Origin: Methanoregula sp. UBA247
GTDB lineage: Archaea > Halobacteriota > Methanomicrobia > Methanomicrobiales > Methanospirillaceae
DNA length: 64,000 bases
Direction of reading: 5' to 3'
Assembly: GCA_002495055.1 (NCBI GenBank)
Contig: DADR01000018.1
Span: 23,219 to 87,218, forward strand
Under the pieces are notes generated by a model that searched no databases, had not been told where the DNA came from, and saw nothing but the letters and a program-made list of their open reading frames with translations. A program made the translations under genes and the position numbers. Each line of letters starts with the position of its first letter. Positions within the stretch are counted from its first letter, which is position 1. Shown here piece by piece: positions 7,936 to 17,591 of this stretch.

Positions 7936-10116
7936 TTATTCGACGGGATCAGAGGGGCACTCGTTTTCCGCACATTTGAGAAGAGAGGGATAGTATTTAT
8001 TGACATACTCTTTGACCATACGGCGGGCTGAGAATGATGCACTGGTACTTTTTATGGTTTCTTTCATCTTCTTTACCCAGCCGTGAGGTATTCCATCGAT
8101 AGAAGCAGAATAGTACAGTGGCACTACTTCTTTTTCAAGCAGGGTATAGAGGGCTGCAGCGTCAGCTGCATCCCGTGATCCGGGAGACGTCTCATCACCA
8201 AAAGCCCAGCCATTACTGCCATTATATCCTTCAATCCACCACCCGTCAAGAATACTCAGGTTCAGTACTCCGTTCAATGAAGCTTTCATGCCACTTGTCC
8301 CGCAGGCTTCCATAGGGGGTACAGGATTGTTCATCCAGACATCCACGCCATGAACCATGTACTGCGCCACCTGTTCCCCATAATCTTCAACAAACGCGAT
8401 CCTGCCACCGAAATCCGGTTGCTGGGCAAATTCATAAATCCGCTGAAGAATTAATTTCCCTTCATAATCGGCAGGATGCGCTTTTCCGGCAAAGATTATC
8501 TGAACAGGACGCCAGGGATTGTTCAGGATACGACGGAGGCGGGCCGGATCATGAAAAATAAGATCGGCCCGTTTGTAGGTAGAGAAACGACGGGCAAATC
8601 CGATGGTGAGAACAGAGGGATTGAGCATCAGGCCGTCTGCGACAAGGTTACTGGGCTCTTTTAAATGGGTCTCCCACCGTATTCGTTTTCTTTCCCGGAT
8701 TCTGTTGAAGAGTTTTTGTTTCAGCCAGGTATGTACCTGCCAGATCTCTTTATCCGGTATCTCATCGATCATTCGCCAGATCTCAGGATTATCGGGGTTG
8801 TCCTGCCAATGGGGATCGGTAGAGTGGAAATATTTTGAATAGAGACCTTCCATCCGTGGATTCAGCCATGTCGGAATGTGAACCCCATTGGTGATATGGT
8901 CGATAGGGATATCCTGTTCTGACAGGTCCGGCCACATACAGCGCCACAGTTCACGGGCAATCATGCCGTGTTTCTTTGAAACACCGTTATGGTACTGAGT
9001 CAGTCGGAGTGCAAACGCGGTCATGTTAAACCCGGCTCTTGCATCACAGGGATGGTGTCCGAGCTGGAGAAAAGTGTCCTTGTCGATACCAAGCTGAGGA
9101 TAATAACGGGAAAAATATTTACTCATAAGATCGAAGGGAAAGATATCATTACCGGCAGGAACCGGAGTATGGGTAGTAAAAACCGAGGTCCCTTTCACCT
9201 GCACTAAAGCATCCTTAAAGGACATCCCTTTTTCCACTCGTTCCCTGATCCGCTCCAGCTGGGCAAACGCCGGATGCCCTTCATTGAGATGCAGGGCTGA
9301 GAACTCTATTCCCAGTTCCCTGAGTACTTTACGTCCTCCTATCCCGAGTACTATTTCCTGGAGCAGACGTTGTTCAGTCTGTTCGGTGTAGAGACGGTGG
9401 GAGATGGTCCTGTTTTCAGGAATGTTTGCAGGAATATCGGTATCAAGTAAGTAGAGCGGCACCTTACCCACATTTATCCTCCACACCGTGACAAAAATCG
9501 GGGGTTCGATGAAGGGGACCTGTATCACCATCTGGTCTCCGGAATCATTCAGGACCCTTAAAATAGGGGCTGCATCGCGATCCAGCATTTCAGTGATATT
9601 ATCCTGCCAGCCATCAGGACGAATATGCTGGTGGAGGTATCCTTCCGAGTACATGAATCCCACTGCCACCAGGGGAACGCCCAGGTCACTGCATTCCTTT
9701 AAGTGGTCCCCGGCCAGGAACCCGAGGCCCCCGGCATAAAAAGGAAGTGAGTGGTGGAGACCATATTCCGCAGAAAAATAGGCAATGGTAAGTGATCTGC
9801 GTTTTGGGTAATGTTCAGAAAACCAGCCATTCCGGTTGGTCATGTACCGCAAATATCGGTTCATAATGATGTCATAACGACGGAGGTACTCCGGATTTGA
9901 AAGAAGACTGTCAAGAAATTCTGCGGGAATATCCTGAAGCATTTTAACGGGATTATGGACGCTTTTTTTCCATGCCTGCTGGTTGATCTGCTTAAAGAGT
10001 ATCCGTGCCTCCGGGTGCCAGCTCCACCAGAGATTGTATGCCAGGTCGACAAGACCAGCCAGCCGTTCCGGAACATGGGAGAATTTCTCTGTCAATCGGT
10101 CATAATGGTCGGCCAT
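7936..10116 (-). CDS. glgP: Alpha-glucan phosphorylase (GT35, short form)
   Basis: Releases glucose 1-phosphate from the non-reducing ends of glycogen or maltodextrin using phosphate and pyridoxal phosphate. The 726-residue protein has the N-terminal DUF3417 region (LVDLAYNLWWSWHPEARILF) found in the compact archaeal/thermophile branch, then the phosphorylase core with FSAEYGLHHSLPFYAGGLG, HLNEGHPAF and, near the C-terminus, GTSGMKASLNG with the PLP-binding lysine at about K611. Length fits this branch. It is transcribed away from the ADP-dependent sugar kinase, and the 142-nt gap holds both promoters. With the GH57 amylase, GT4 transferase and MalQ nearby it forms a polymer turnover set. Confidence 0.95.
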   Translation of the reverse strand: MADHYDRLTEKFSHVPERLAGLVDLAYNLWWSWHPEARILFKQINQQAWKKSVHNPVKMLQDIPAEFLDSLLSNPEYLRRYDIIMNRYLRYMTNRNGWFSEHYPKRRSLTIAYFSAEYGLHHSLPFYAGGLGFLAGDHLKECSDLGVPLVAVGFMYSEGYLHQHIRPDGWQDNITEMLDRDAAPILRVLNDSGDQMVIQVPFIEPPIFVTVWRINVGKVPLYLLDTDIPANIPENRTISHRLYTEQTEQRLLQEIVLGIGGRKVLRELGIEFSALHLNEGHPAFAQLERIRERVEKGMSFKDALVQVKGTSVFTTHTPVPAGNDIFPFDLMSKYFSRYYPQLGIDKDTFLQLGHHPCDARAGFNMTAFALRLTQYHNGVSKKHGMIARELWRCMWPDLSEQDIPIDHITNGVHIPTWLNPRMEGLYSKYFHSTDPHWQDNPDNPEIWRMIDEIPDKEIWQVHTWLKQKLFNRIRERKRIRWETHLKEPSNLVADGLMLNPSVLTIGFARRFSTYKRADLIFHDPARLRRILNNPWRPVQIIFAGKAHPADYEGKLILQRIYEFAQQPDFGGRIAFVEDYGEQVAQYMVHGVDVWMNNPVPPMEACGTSGMKASLNGVLNLSILDGWWIEGYNGSNGWAFGDETSPGSRDAADAAALYTLLEKEVVPLYYSASIDGIPHGWVKKMKETIKSTSASFSARRMVKEYVNKYYPSLLKCAENECPSDPVE

Positions 10117-10258
10117 GTCTCTTTACTTCCCTGATTTTAATGTAGGAACCATCATGATTAATACTATCGTGAGTACGAAAAAGAGAGAAGCAAGATCCCA
10201 TAATAACATTCTAATCGTCTGACATCCCATCTGGCCTTTAAAGGGAAGGTGACGTTTT

Positions 10259-11518
10259 TTGGTAAACGCCGGTGTTTGGGAGGACCTGTATCAATCCCTG
10301 CAAAAACCGCAGCTGGATCCGGTAATTACCGGCTTCAATGCCAATATCGACCGGGTTATTCGGGTGACACCCGGAATAATGAGATTTTTCAGGCAGCGGA
10401 CCGTGCCGGGATTCGATGCGATACTCGACCGGCTGAAACAATCCATGCGGTACTGTACTGCCGATGAGATATTTATCAGCGAACCATCACGCTACCGTGA
10501 ACTTTCAGAATCCTTTTCCCGTTCCGGTACGCTCCATATCGGAGGCCAGGCAGGAATTGCTGCTGTTCATCTGCGCACACTTGGCATCCCGTCGGTAACC
10601 TGTGCTGTTCCCGGTGCAGGCCCAAAGACCTGTGCTCTCCTGCAGGATGCTGGTGCCACTCCCCTGACATTTGAACCAGGAGACGGTGGTCCATCTGATA
10701 TAATCCATCTCATTTTTGAATACCCCCCGGGGCTGGTGCCGCTGGCTGATGGTGTTGTGCCCCGGAGTAACCGGTTCATCGTGTCTCCTGTCCACGATGC
10801 ATCCACCGTGATCATACCAGAGAGGTTTGAGAATTCTTTTTTGGAACAGATTGCCCCCTGCCGGCGTGCATTCCTCTCCGGCTACCAGTACCTGCGAACG
10901 GAACAGGAATTTATCACCGCAGGCAGGCAGATCCGGGTGATCCGCCGTGTTGATTCCCGTATGCGGACACATGTAGAATGCGTCTCGGGTGCAGACAGGA
11001 ATGTGATGGCGATGATGCTCCGTCATATCATGCCGAATACTGACAGCATCGGGCTGAATGAACGGGAACTGGGTTTGTTCATGCATGCGTTACGGGCACC
11101 TGATCCCGGGTCAGCGGGGGAAATACTGCCCTCTTCTCCTGTTGCCTGCGTGCGTGATGCTATCACCCTTGCAGAAGTAACAGGAGTAAGCCGGATTCAT
11201 CTCCATACCTTCGGGTATTATTTTCTTATCCTGAAATCCGAAACCACAAAACCGGAAGTATCCCGGGATGCCCTCCTGCTTGCTGCACGGGTGACTGCAG
11301 ATACCGCGGGATTGGGAGAACAGGTCCTTTCACCTGAGGGTCTTTTTGCGTACGCCGCTGTCCGGGAAGTGTTTGGCCCTGACGTGACGCCGGGGATTTT
11401 TAAGATTAATGAACGGGTAGTGGTGTTCGTCCCGACATATATTTCACACAATATTCATAAGACAACCGGGCTTGGCGACGTTCTTTCATCCACTGCGTTC
11501 GTTGCAGACCAGTTCTGA
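10259..11518 (+). CDS. pfkC: ADP-dependent phosphofructokinase/glucokinase
   Basis: An ADP-utilising sugar kinase of the modified archaeal glycolysis; 419 residues. Seen are the substrate-binding start (DPVITGFNANIDRVIRV), the ribokinase-fold glycine motif GGQAGIAAVHL and the C-terminal catalytic motif TTGLGDVLSS with D407 as likely base. The family contains fructose-6-phosphate kinases, glucokinases and bifunctional enzymes; in methanogens these are usually PFK or bifunctional, so specificity is left open. TTG 10259 is chosen because GGAAGGTGA lies 7 nt upstream and no ATG precedes the conserved N-terminus. Its glycogen-degrading neighbours suggest it burns sugar phosphate from stored polymer. 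Confidence 0.9.
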   Translation: MVNAGVWEDLYQSLQKPQLDPVITGFNANIDRVIRVTPGIMRFFRQRTVPGFDAILDRLKQSMRYCTADEIFISEPSRYRELSESFSRSGTLHIGGQAGIAAVHLRTLGIPSVTCAVPGAGPKTCALLQDAGATPLTFEPGDGGPSDIIHLIFEYPPGLVPLADGVVPRSNRFIVSPVHDASTVIIPERFENSFLEQIAPCRRAFLSGYQYLRTEQEFITAGRQIRVIRRVDSRMRTHVECVSGADRNVMAMMLRHIMPNTDSIGLNERELGLFMHALRAPDPGSAGEILPSSPVACVRDAITLAEVTGVSRIHLHTFGYYFLILKSETTKPEVSRDALLLAARVTADTAGLGEQVLSPEGLFAYAAVREVFGPDVTPGIFKINERVVVFVPTYISHNIHKTTGLGDVLSSTAFVADQF

Positions 11519-11792
11519 GACAGAGAATAAGCCTTGTTTTTTGCTTGTATTGACTATGAAAAAATTTCTCTTTCAAAAATTGTAAACAAAGAAAAATGTT
11601 ATATCATCTCTTGGGTATCTTTCACTAGACTAAAGGAATAGATTTTGCATCGCACAGAACCCCCCTTCTTTGAATCTCTTCGGGGATTTTTTTCCTGACG
11701 CGGGTTACCGGCAGGATAGGAGGGCTTCAAAGGGTCCCGGGGTTCTGACAGGGATTGTAAAGCAGGTAGCAAACAAGGGATTGGATGAAGGT

Positions 11793-13247
11793 ATGCCACA
11801 CATCTGTATAGGGTTTGAAGTCCACCAGCCATACAGGCTGAACCGGATGTTCTCGCCCGATCCGAAGATTAAAAAAAAGGACCTGTTTGATCATTATTTC
11901 GACAGTCTGAACAAAGAAATCCTCTTGCGGGTCGTGGATAAGTGCTATTCTCCTGCCACAAAACTCATCCTGGAAAAACTCGATGAAGGATTTGCATGCT
12001 CATTTTCGATGTCGGGTATTCTCATCGAGCAACTCGAGAGGTGGAGCAAGGATACCCTGTCGCTTTTTGAGGAAGTGGCACGGCACAAAAACACTGAGCT
12101 GATCGGGCAGACTTACTACCACAGCATTGCCAGTTGTTTCTCCGATAAATCTGAATTCAGGGACCAGGTCAGGTTGCATTCAGACCTGATGCATGACCTG
12201 TTCAGTGTCCGTCCAACCATCTTTGAAAATACCGAATTTACGTTTAATAACGAAGTTGCTACCACAATCAGGGATATGGGATTTGCCGGGATTTTTACTG
12301 AAGGAGTAGATCGCATCCTGGGCTGGAGGAGTCCTGATTACCTGTATACCTGCAGGGACTTACCTGTACTTCTCCGGAATACGAAGTTATCCGATGACAT
12401 CGCCTTCCGGTTTGCCAACCGTACCTGGGACATGTATCCGCTGACTGCTGACACCTATGCCCACTGGATTGCCTCATCTTCCGGAGATATAATTACGGTA
12501 TTCCTTGACTACGAGACATTTGGGGAGCATTTCTGGCAGGAGACCGGTATATTTGACTTTTTATGCGCCCTGCCCGATGAACTCAGTAAACGGGACGTGG
12601 GAACGATCCTGCCATCGCAGGTTGTCTCACAGTATTCACCGGTTGGCGACATCGATGTTCACGAGACTATTTCATGGGCGGATCTTGAGAAGGATACGTC
12701 TGCATGGATGGGAAACGATCGCCAGAGAACAGCGTTTCAGGCTGTGCAGTCGGCACGGACATTCGCAGTCAATAGACCCCTGTGGCGGTATCTCCAGACC
12801 AGTGACCATTTCTATTACATGGCATCCAAATATGGCACGTGCGGGGAAGTACACACCTATTTCAGCCACCATGAAGCGGAGGATGCATTCCAGACATATA
12901 TGAGGGTCATTGCGGACTATGAATCACGAAATATCCGTCTGATGAAAAACCGGAAATCTGCAAAGATATTACGAACCCTGTCCCCGGAGCAGGCATTTCA
13001 TTTTGCGTGCCCGTCCGGGTTCATCGGCCATACTGCCTACAACCTTGACCAGTTTGAAGAGCTCCTCTATTTTGTACCGAAGGATTCTCTCAGTTACCAC
13101 CAGGACCGGGGAGATTTTGGCAAATGGATTACCGATGTGCTCGATGATCCCCAGCTCGCGGAGAGTATCAGCGGGCTCACTGAACGTCACGATATTGCTA
13201 GGGTAATAAAAGAACGGAGGGAACTGTTGTGGAGTCACTTAAAATAG
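11793..13247 (+). CDS. GH57 glycoside hydrolase, alpha-amylase type
   Basis: A 484-residue cytoplasmic GH57 enzyme predicted to hydrolyse or rearrange alpha-1,4 glucan. It begins with the family signature MPHICIGFEVHQPYRLN, contains the helix-rich HSIASCFSD...EFRDQVRLHSDLM region, the likely nucleophile area GFAGIFTEGVDRILGWR and the conserved DYETFGEHFWQ. ATG 11793 is preferred over an upstream in-frame ATG at 11670 because the signature starts there. Its end overlaps the start of the GT4 gene by 19 nt, which implies translational coupling. It has no signal peptide, so it acts on internal polymer. Confidence 0.92.
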   Translation: MPHICIGFEVHQPYRLNRMFSPDPKIKKKDLFDHYFDSLNKEILLRVVDKCYSPATKLILEKLDEGFACSFSMSGILIEQLERWSKDTLSLFEEVARHKNTELIGQTYYHSIASCFSDKSEFRDQVRLHSDLMHDLFSVRPTIFENTEFTFNNEVATTIRDMGFAGIFTEGVDRILGWRSPDYLYTCRDLPVLLRNTKLSDDIAFRFANRTWDMYPLTADTYAHWIASSSGDIITVFLDYETFGEHFWQETGIFDFLCALPDELSKRDVGTILPSQVVSQYSPVGDIDVHETISWADLEKDTSAWMGNDRQRTAFQAVQSARTFAVNRPLWRYLQTSDHFYYMASKYGTCGEVHTYFSHHEAEDAFQTYMRVIADYESRNIRLMKNRKSAKILRTLSPEQAFHFACPSGFIGHTAYNLDQFEELLYFVPKDSLSYHQDRGDFGKWITDVLDDPQLAESISGLTERHDIARVIKERRELLWSHLK

Positions 13248-14371
13248 CTTTTTTCTGCTGGGAATCGATGTACGCTGAACGTGTCGGCGGGCTTGCCAGT
13301 GCCGCAACGCATCTTGCAGAAACACTGGCAAACCAGGACCATGAAGTGCATTTCTTCACGCGGGGGAATATTCCCGATCAGACAATCAAAGATGTTCATT
13401 ATCACTATTGCCAGCCATCCGGAAATAACATTGTCGAATACTGCGACAGCATGAGCATCTCGATGGTAGACCAGTTCAGACGCTTTGATACATCCCACCG
13501 TTTTGACTTTCTCCATTTCCATGACTGGCATCCGGTCCAGGCACTCCATCACCTGCAGGACAGGAATACTATCCTGAGCTTCCATTCAACAGAATACGGG
13601 AGGTTTGGCAACCAGTTTGGCGACTGGTGGGAGTTTAAGGAAATTTCCGGGAAAGAATGGTATGGCGGGCTGATTGCGAAAAGGGTAACCGCAGTTTCCG
13701 CAACCCTGAAAAAAGAAGTGATGCAGTTATATAATGTCCCTGATGAGAAATGCGATGTGGTTCCCAACGGTGTGGTCCCCCGCGAGTTCCGGGCAGCCAT
13801 CAATCCGGGGGAAGTGAAGAAATCGTATGGTATACACCCCTACGCACCGCTCATCCTGTTTATCGGCAGGCTCGTCTACCAGAAAGGCCCGGACCTGCTC
13901 ATCGAGGCGATCCGGAAAGTCTGCCAGCACCGCTGGGACGCACAGGTCGTTGTTGCCGGGGAAGGGGGCATGCGTCAGTTCCTGGAGGAGCGGGCAAAAG
14001 ATCTGCCGGTCAACTTTGTCGGGTACATCCCGGATTCTGAGTATATCCGGTTATTAAACGCCGCTGATATCGTCGTCATCCCCAGCCGGAATGAACCCTT
14101 CGGGCTTGTGCTCCTGGAGGCATGGAGTGCTGAAAAATGTGTTGTTGCGTCCAATGTAGGCGGGCTCTCTGAGAACATTGACGCATTTGAAAATGGTGTC
14201 AAAGTGGATGTCGACCCTGAATCCCTCGCATGGGGCATCAATATGATGATAGATGAACCAGAGACAGCAGGAGCCCTGGGAAAACGAGGCAGGATCAAAG
14301 TGGATCGCCTCTTCCTCTGGGATCCGATCGTCCGTGGACTGACAGATACCTATACCCGTACGGTTGCATGA
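13229..14371 (+). CDS. GT4 glycosyltransferase, glycogen-synthase-like
   Basis: A 380-residue GT-B fold transferase, probably extending alpha-glucan from a nucleotide sugar. N-terminal domain: IAFFCWESMYAERVGGLASAATHLAETLA, with the GGLA loop typical of glycogen synthases. C-terminal domain: GRLVYQKGPDLLIEA and the E-x7-E motif in NEPFGLVLLEAWSAEK. The GTG start at 13229 has GGAGG at 13216-13220 and lies inside the end of the GH57 gene. The same gene pair (GH57 followed by GT4) is common in methanogens. Strict glycogen synthase activity is inferred from context. Confidence 0.9.
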   Translation: MESLKIAFFCWESMYAERVGGLASAATHLAETLANQDHEVHFFTRGNIPDQTIKDVHYHYCQPSGNNIVEYCDSMSISMVDQFRRFDTSHRFDFLHFHDWHPVQALHHLQDRNTILSFHSTEYGRFGNQFGDWWEFKEISGKEWYGGLIAKRVTAVSATLKKEVMQLYNVPDEKCDVVPNGVVPREFRAAINPGEVKKSYGIHPYAPLILFIGRLVYQKGPDLLIEAIRKVCQHRWDAQVVVAGEGGMRQFLEERAKDLPVNFVGYIPDSEYIRLLNAADIVVIPSRNEPFGLVLLEAWSAEKCVVASNVGGLSENIDAFENGVKVDVDPESLAWGINMMIDEPETAGALGKRGRIKVDRLFLWDPIVRGLTDTYTRTVA

Positions 14372-14534
14372 ACCCTGCATAGGGTTTGGAAGTTTCCCCT
14401 GCCGTTTTTGACGGGAACCGGATCGGTATTATTTCCCTCCGGCTCCGTATCTCAAACGAGGAAAGGCAGGAATATGATTTTTAAAAGGGGATGCAGGATA
14501 ATTGTACTGATTTGTAACTATCCGGGAATCACGC

Positions 14535-15497
14535 ATGCATCATAAGAACTTTAAGGACACTATCGCAGCATCGCCCTGTATCTTCACTCTGGGTGTTGCC
14601 GGGGACAGCGGGTCAGGGAAGACCACGTTTACCGAGGGTATACGGAGCATCTTTGGCAAGGATCTCGTGTCCACCATTACACTTGACGATTACCACAGCC
14701 TTGACCGGGCCGGACGAACGGCGCAGGGAATAACGGCTCTCGACCCCAGCGCAAACCGTATTGAACGGCTCGAACAGGACCTCATCCAGCTCAAACAGGG
14801 GATGCCAATCGAAAAACCGGTCTACAACCATGTTACCGGAACATTTGATCCGCCCGTCCTCTTCCGGCCCAAAAAAATCCTCATCCTTGAAGGGCTTCAC
14901 ACGCTGTTCACCCCGACGCTGCGAAAATACCTTGATTTCACCCTCTTTGTGGACCCGGCACAGCAGGTGAAATATGACTGGAAGATCCGGCGCGACATGG
15001 AAAAACGGGGATATTCCCGTGACGCCGTCATGAAAGAGATTGCCGAACGTGAACCGGATTACGAACGCTATATTGCCCCCCAGAAGGAATTCGCGGATGC
15101 CGTGATCGGGATCGACTATTCGGATTTCGGAAAGGACCTGGGCCTGGAGCGCAATGTCTACCGGATCACGCTCTCGCAAAACCGCATGAACCACGCCCTG
15201 GAAGATATCGATCTCTCACTGGATCTCTATTCCATCCTCTCCCTTTCCCAGCGGAATTTCTCACTTAAATTTCTGACCAGTGAGCATAATAACCACCGGA
15301 TAGGCCAGCTGGTCATGGATGGCGAACTCCGTGAAGACGTCGGGGAAAAACTTGAGCGCAGCATCGAGAACCAGACACGGGTCCACCCCATCTCACTCTT
15401 CAGACACCGAAACTACGTGCCCGCAGGGGATCTCGCCCAGCTGATTCTCTGCTGGCGTATTATTCACCACCGCATTTTCATGGAGACATGCCAGTAA
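14535..15497 (+). CDS. prk: Archaeal phosphoribulokinase
   Basis: Predicted to phosphorylate ribulose 5-phosphate to ribulose 1,5-bisphosphate. The 320-residue protein carries a P-loop GVAGDSGSGKTT (about residues 19-30), the acceptor-site aspartates in TLDDYHSLDRAGR, KPVYNHVTGTFDPP and ILEGLHTLF, and is clearly of the PRK/uridine kinase family. The characterised homologue in Methanospirillum hungatei feeds the reductive hexulose-phosphate pathway with type III RuBisCO. No RuBisCO or hexulose phosphate enzyme is in this window. The gene follows the glycogen genes on the same strand after 163 nt, which links carbon storage and this pathway by context. Confidence 0.9.
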   Translation: MHHKNFKDTIAASPCIFTLGVAGDSGSGKTTFTEGIRSIFGKDLVSTITLDDYHSLDRAGRTAQGITALDPSANRIERLEQDLIQLKQGMPIEKPVYNHVTGTFDPPVLFRPKKILILEGLHTLFTPTLRKYLDFTLFVDPAQQVKYDWKIRRDMEKRGYSRDAVMKEIAEREPDYERYIAPQKEFADAVIGIDYSDFGKDLGLERNVYRITLSQNRMNHALEDIDLSLDLYSILSLSQRNFSLKFLTSEHNNHRIGQLVMDGELREDVGEKLERSIENQTRVHPISLFRHRNYVPAGDLAQLILCWRIIHHRIFMETCQ

Positions 15498-16021
15498 CGG
15501 CACACCGCAGGATCCCGGCATACGGAATTGTTGTACCTTTGTGAACGTGGAGGATGCAATGATGCATGCTTTGAAAGGAATAAGCTGCCGTATATGAAGT
15601 GAAATACTCCGGCTCTTTGAAAAATCCTCACCTGACCCTCTTGTTTTTTGTCTGCCGGGAGAAATCATTTGCCCAGCTCGACAATTTGATCGAAAAGCGG
15701 GCTCCGGTCCTGAAATTTTTCAGGTATCCGGAAAAATACGCATCGTTATTTTAAAAAACTCTACTGGTAAACCCTTTAATGGTTATAAAAGATCTGGAGA
15801 GATCCTTATAAACTTCTCTTAATGCCCGCAGGGGGCTTTTGCAATTGTTACCTCCACCACCCCCGCCATAGGGGCAGTCCCGGGAGAAGGATAGTTCCCG
15901 CAAAGGTAATACAGTATTATCGTATAGCGCAGGAGCGGTCCGGGGAGACAGGCACTGTCCTCTCTGTCAAGAGATATTTTGTAATAATTTAAAAAACAAG
16001 GTTTTCCTCGGGAGCAGTCAT
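15498..16021. other. Intergenic stretch of about 520 nt with a strong TATA-like box
   Basis: No confident gene. A plus-strand TATA-like box (GGTTATAAAA, 15781-15790) is followed by a 56-codon frame (15822-15992), and antisense to it runs a 68-codon minus frame (15819-16025) whose ATG overlaps the malQ stop in an ATGA. Another 51-codon plus frame sits at 15599-15754. None is recognised. Confidence 0.4.
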
Positions 16022-17521
16022 TCATGTTCTCCCGTATACTTCTGTCATATCACCGAGATTATCCGTCACGTAGGGGCTGATCTGATCTTTTTCCAGCTGC
16101 CATCTCCAGTTGCCCTTATCGGTTCCGGGCTGGTTCATCCGGGATTTAACGCCAAGGCTGAGGATATCCTGCAGGGGGAATATTACCGTATCTGCAACTG
16201 ACATCATGGCAAGACGGATTAAAACGGAGGGTACCTGTTCTGCTCTTAAGTCCTGCCCGATATACCGGAAGAGTCTTTGTTTCTCTTCTGTTGCAGCCTC
16301 TGATTCCAGCCACCCGCGGACAGGGGCATTGTCATGGGTGCCGGTATACAGGATACAGTTCTTTTGCAGGTTATGGGGGGCGTGTGGACTGTGGGAAGGA
16401 TCATCGGTAAAAGCAAAAAGGAGGACCCGCATACCCGGCATATCAAACCGGTCCATGAGTTTTTGGACATCCGGGGTAATAATACCGAGATCTTCTGCAA
16501 TCAGGGGAAGATCGACCAACCTGTTTTTCAGCTGGGTTAATAATTTTTCACCAGGTGCAGGAACCCACTTCCCGCGCAGTGCATTGTCTGCACCTGCCGG
16601 AACTTCCCAGTACGCGACAAGGCCACGGAAGTGATCAATTCTCGTGTAATCAACCAGGGAGAGGGTATGTTCGATCCGGTGAGTCCACCAGGAAAAGCCG
16701 GATCGTTCATGCTCTTCCCAGCAGTAGAGCGGATTTTTCCAGAGCTGCCCGGTCCTGCTGAAATAATCTGGGGGCACGCCAGCCATAACGAGAGGGAGCA
16801 GGTTGTCATCGAGCTGGAACAATTCCGGGTGCGACCAGACATCAGCACTGTCATAACTGACGTAAATCGGGATATCCCCTACCAAACGGATGCCTTTTTT
16901 TATGCAATATTTCCTCAAAGCCATCCATTGATGATGGAAAATATACTGGAGAAATTTTTCCCTTTCGATATTTTTTTGGAGGGATTGTCTCATCGCACCC
17001 AGTGCCGCCGGATCACGATGTCGTATCGCCTCCGGCCAGGTGCTCCAGAGACTTCCCTTAAAGTGCCGGTGTAACGATACGAAAAGAACAAAATCCTCAA
17101 GCCACCAGGAATTATTCCTGCAGAACTCATCATACCTGTCACGGCCGATCCGGTCCCGACAGAACCGCTCATACGCCAGGGAAAACAATGTTTCCTTGAA
17201 CCGGATCACCGCATCAAAATCTACGGTTCCATGAGGAAATTCCGGAACACCTTCAACATCGGTTTTTTGTAAAAAACCGTCTTTTACCAGGCATTCAGGG
17301 CTGATCAGATTCGTATTGAATGCAAAGGTGGATATACTGTGATAGGGGGAATTATCATATTCCGGACTGGTGGGATTCAGGGGAAGGATCTGCCAGTAAT
17401 GCTGTTTTGCTTCCGACAGGAAATCCACAAACCGGCAGGCTGATGGCCCGAGATCCCCTATGCCATATCCTGAAAAAAGGGAAGTAATATGCAAAAGAAT
17501 TCCGCTTCCTCTTCGTTTCAT
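16022..17521 (-). CDS. malQ: 4-alpha-glucanotransferase (amylomaltase)
   Basis: A GH77 disproportionating enzyme that moves maltosyl or longer units between alpha-1,4 glucans; 499 residues. Seen are the start RGSGILLHITSLFSGYGIGDLG, GDIPIYVSYDSADVW, the nucleophile region DYTRIDHFRG, the acid/base region IAEDLGIITPDV and the late YTGTHDNAPV motif. All expected catalytic segments are present. ATG 17521 (MKRRGSG) starts exactly at the conserved N-terminus and has GGTGG upstream; an in-frame upstream start would overlap the preceding gene. It lies 70 nt downstream of the DUF3536 GH57 gene and probably shares its transcript. Confidence 0.95.
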   Translation of the reverse strand: MKRRGSGILLHITSLFSGYGIGDLGPSACRFVDFLSEAKQHYWQILPLNPTSPEYDNSPYHSISTFAFNTNLISPECLVKDGFLQKTDVEGVPEFPHGTVDFDAVIRFKETLFSLAYERFCRDRIGRDRYDEFCRNNSWWLEDFVLFVSLHRHFKGSLWSTWPEAIRHRDPAALGAMRQSLQKNIEREKFLQYIFHHQWMALRKYCIKKGIRLVGDIPIYVSYDSADVWSHPELFQLDDNLLPLVMAGVPPDYFSRTGQLWKNPLYCWEEHERSGFSWWTHRIEHTLSLVDYTRIDHFRGLVAYWEVPAGADNALRGKWVPAPGEKLLTQLKNRLVDLPLIAEDLGIITPDVQKLMDRFDMPGMRVLLFAFTDDPSHSPHAPHNLQKNCILYTGTHDNAPVRGWLESEAATEEKQRLFRYIGQDLRAEQVPSVLIRLAMMSVADTVIFPLQDILSLGVKSRMNQPGTDKGNWRWQLEKDQISPYVTDNLGDMTEVYGRT

Positions 17522-17591
17522 ACACGAGCCACCGTATGTTTCCCGATCAGAGGGCCGGTTCCGCTCCATTCTCCGGCCATTCCCATCCCTG

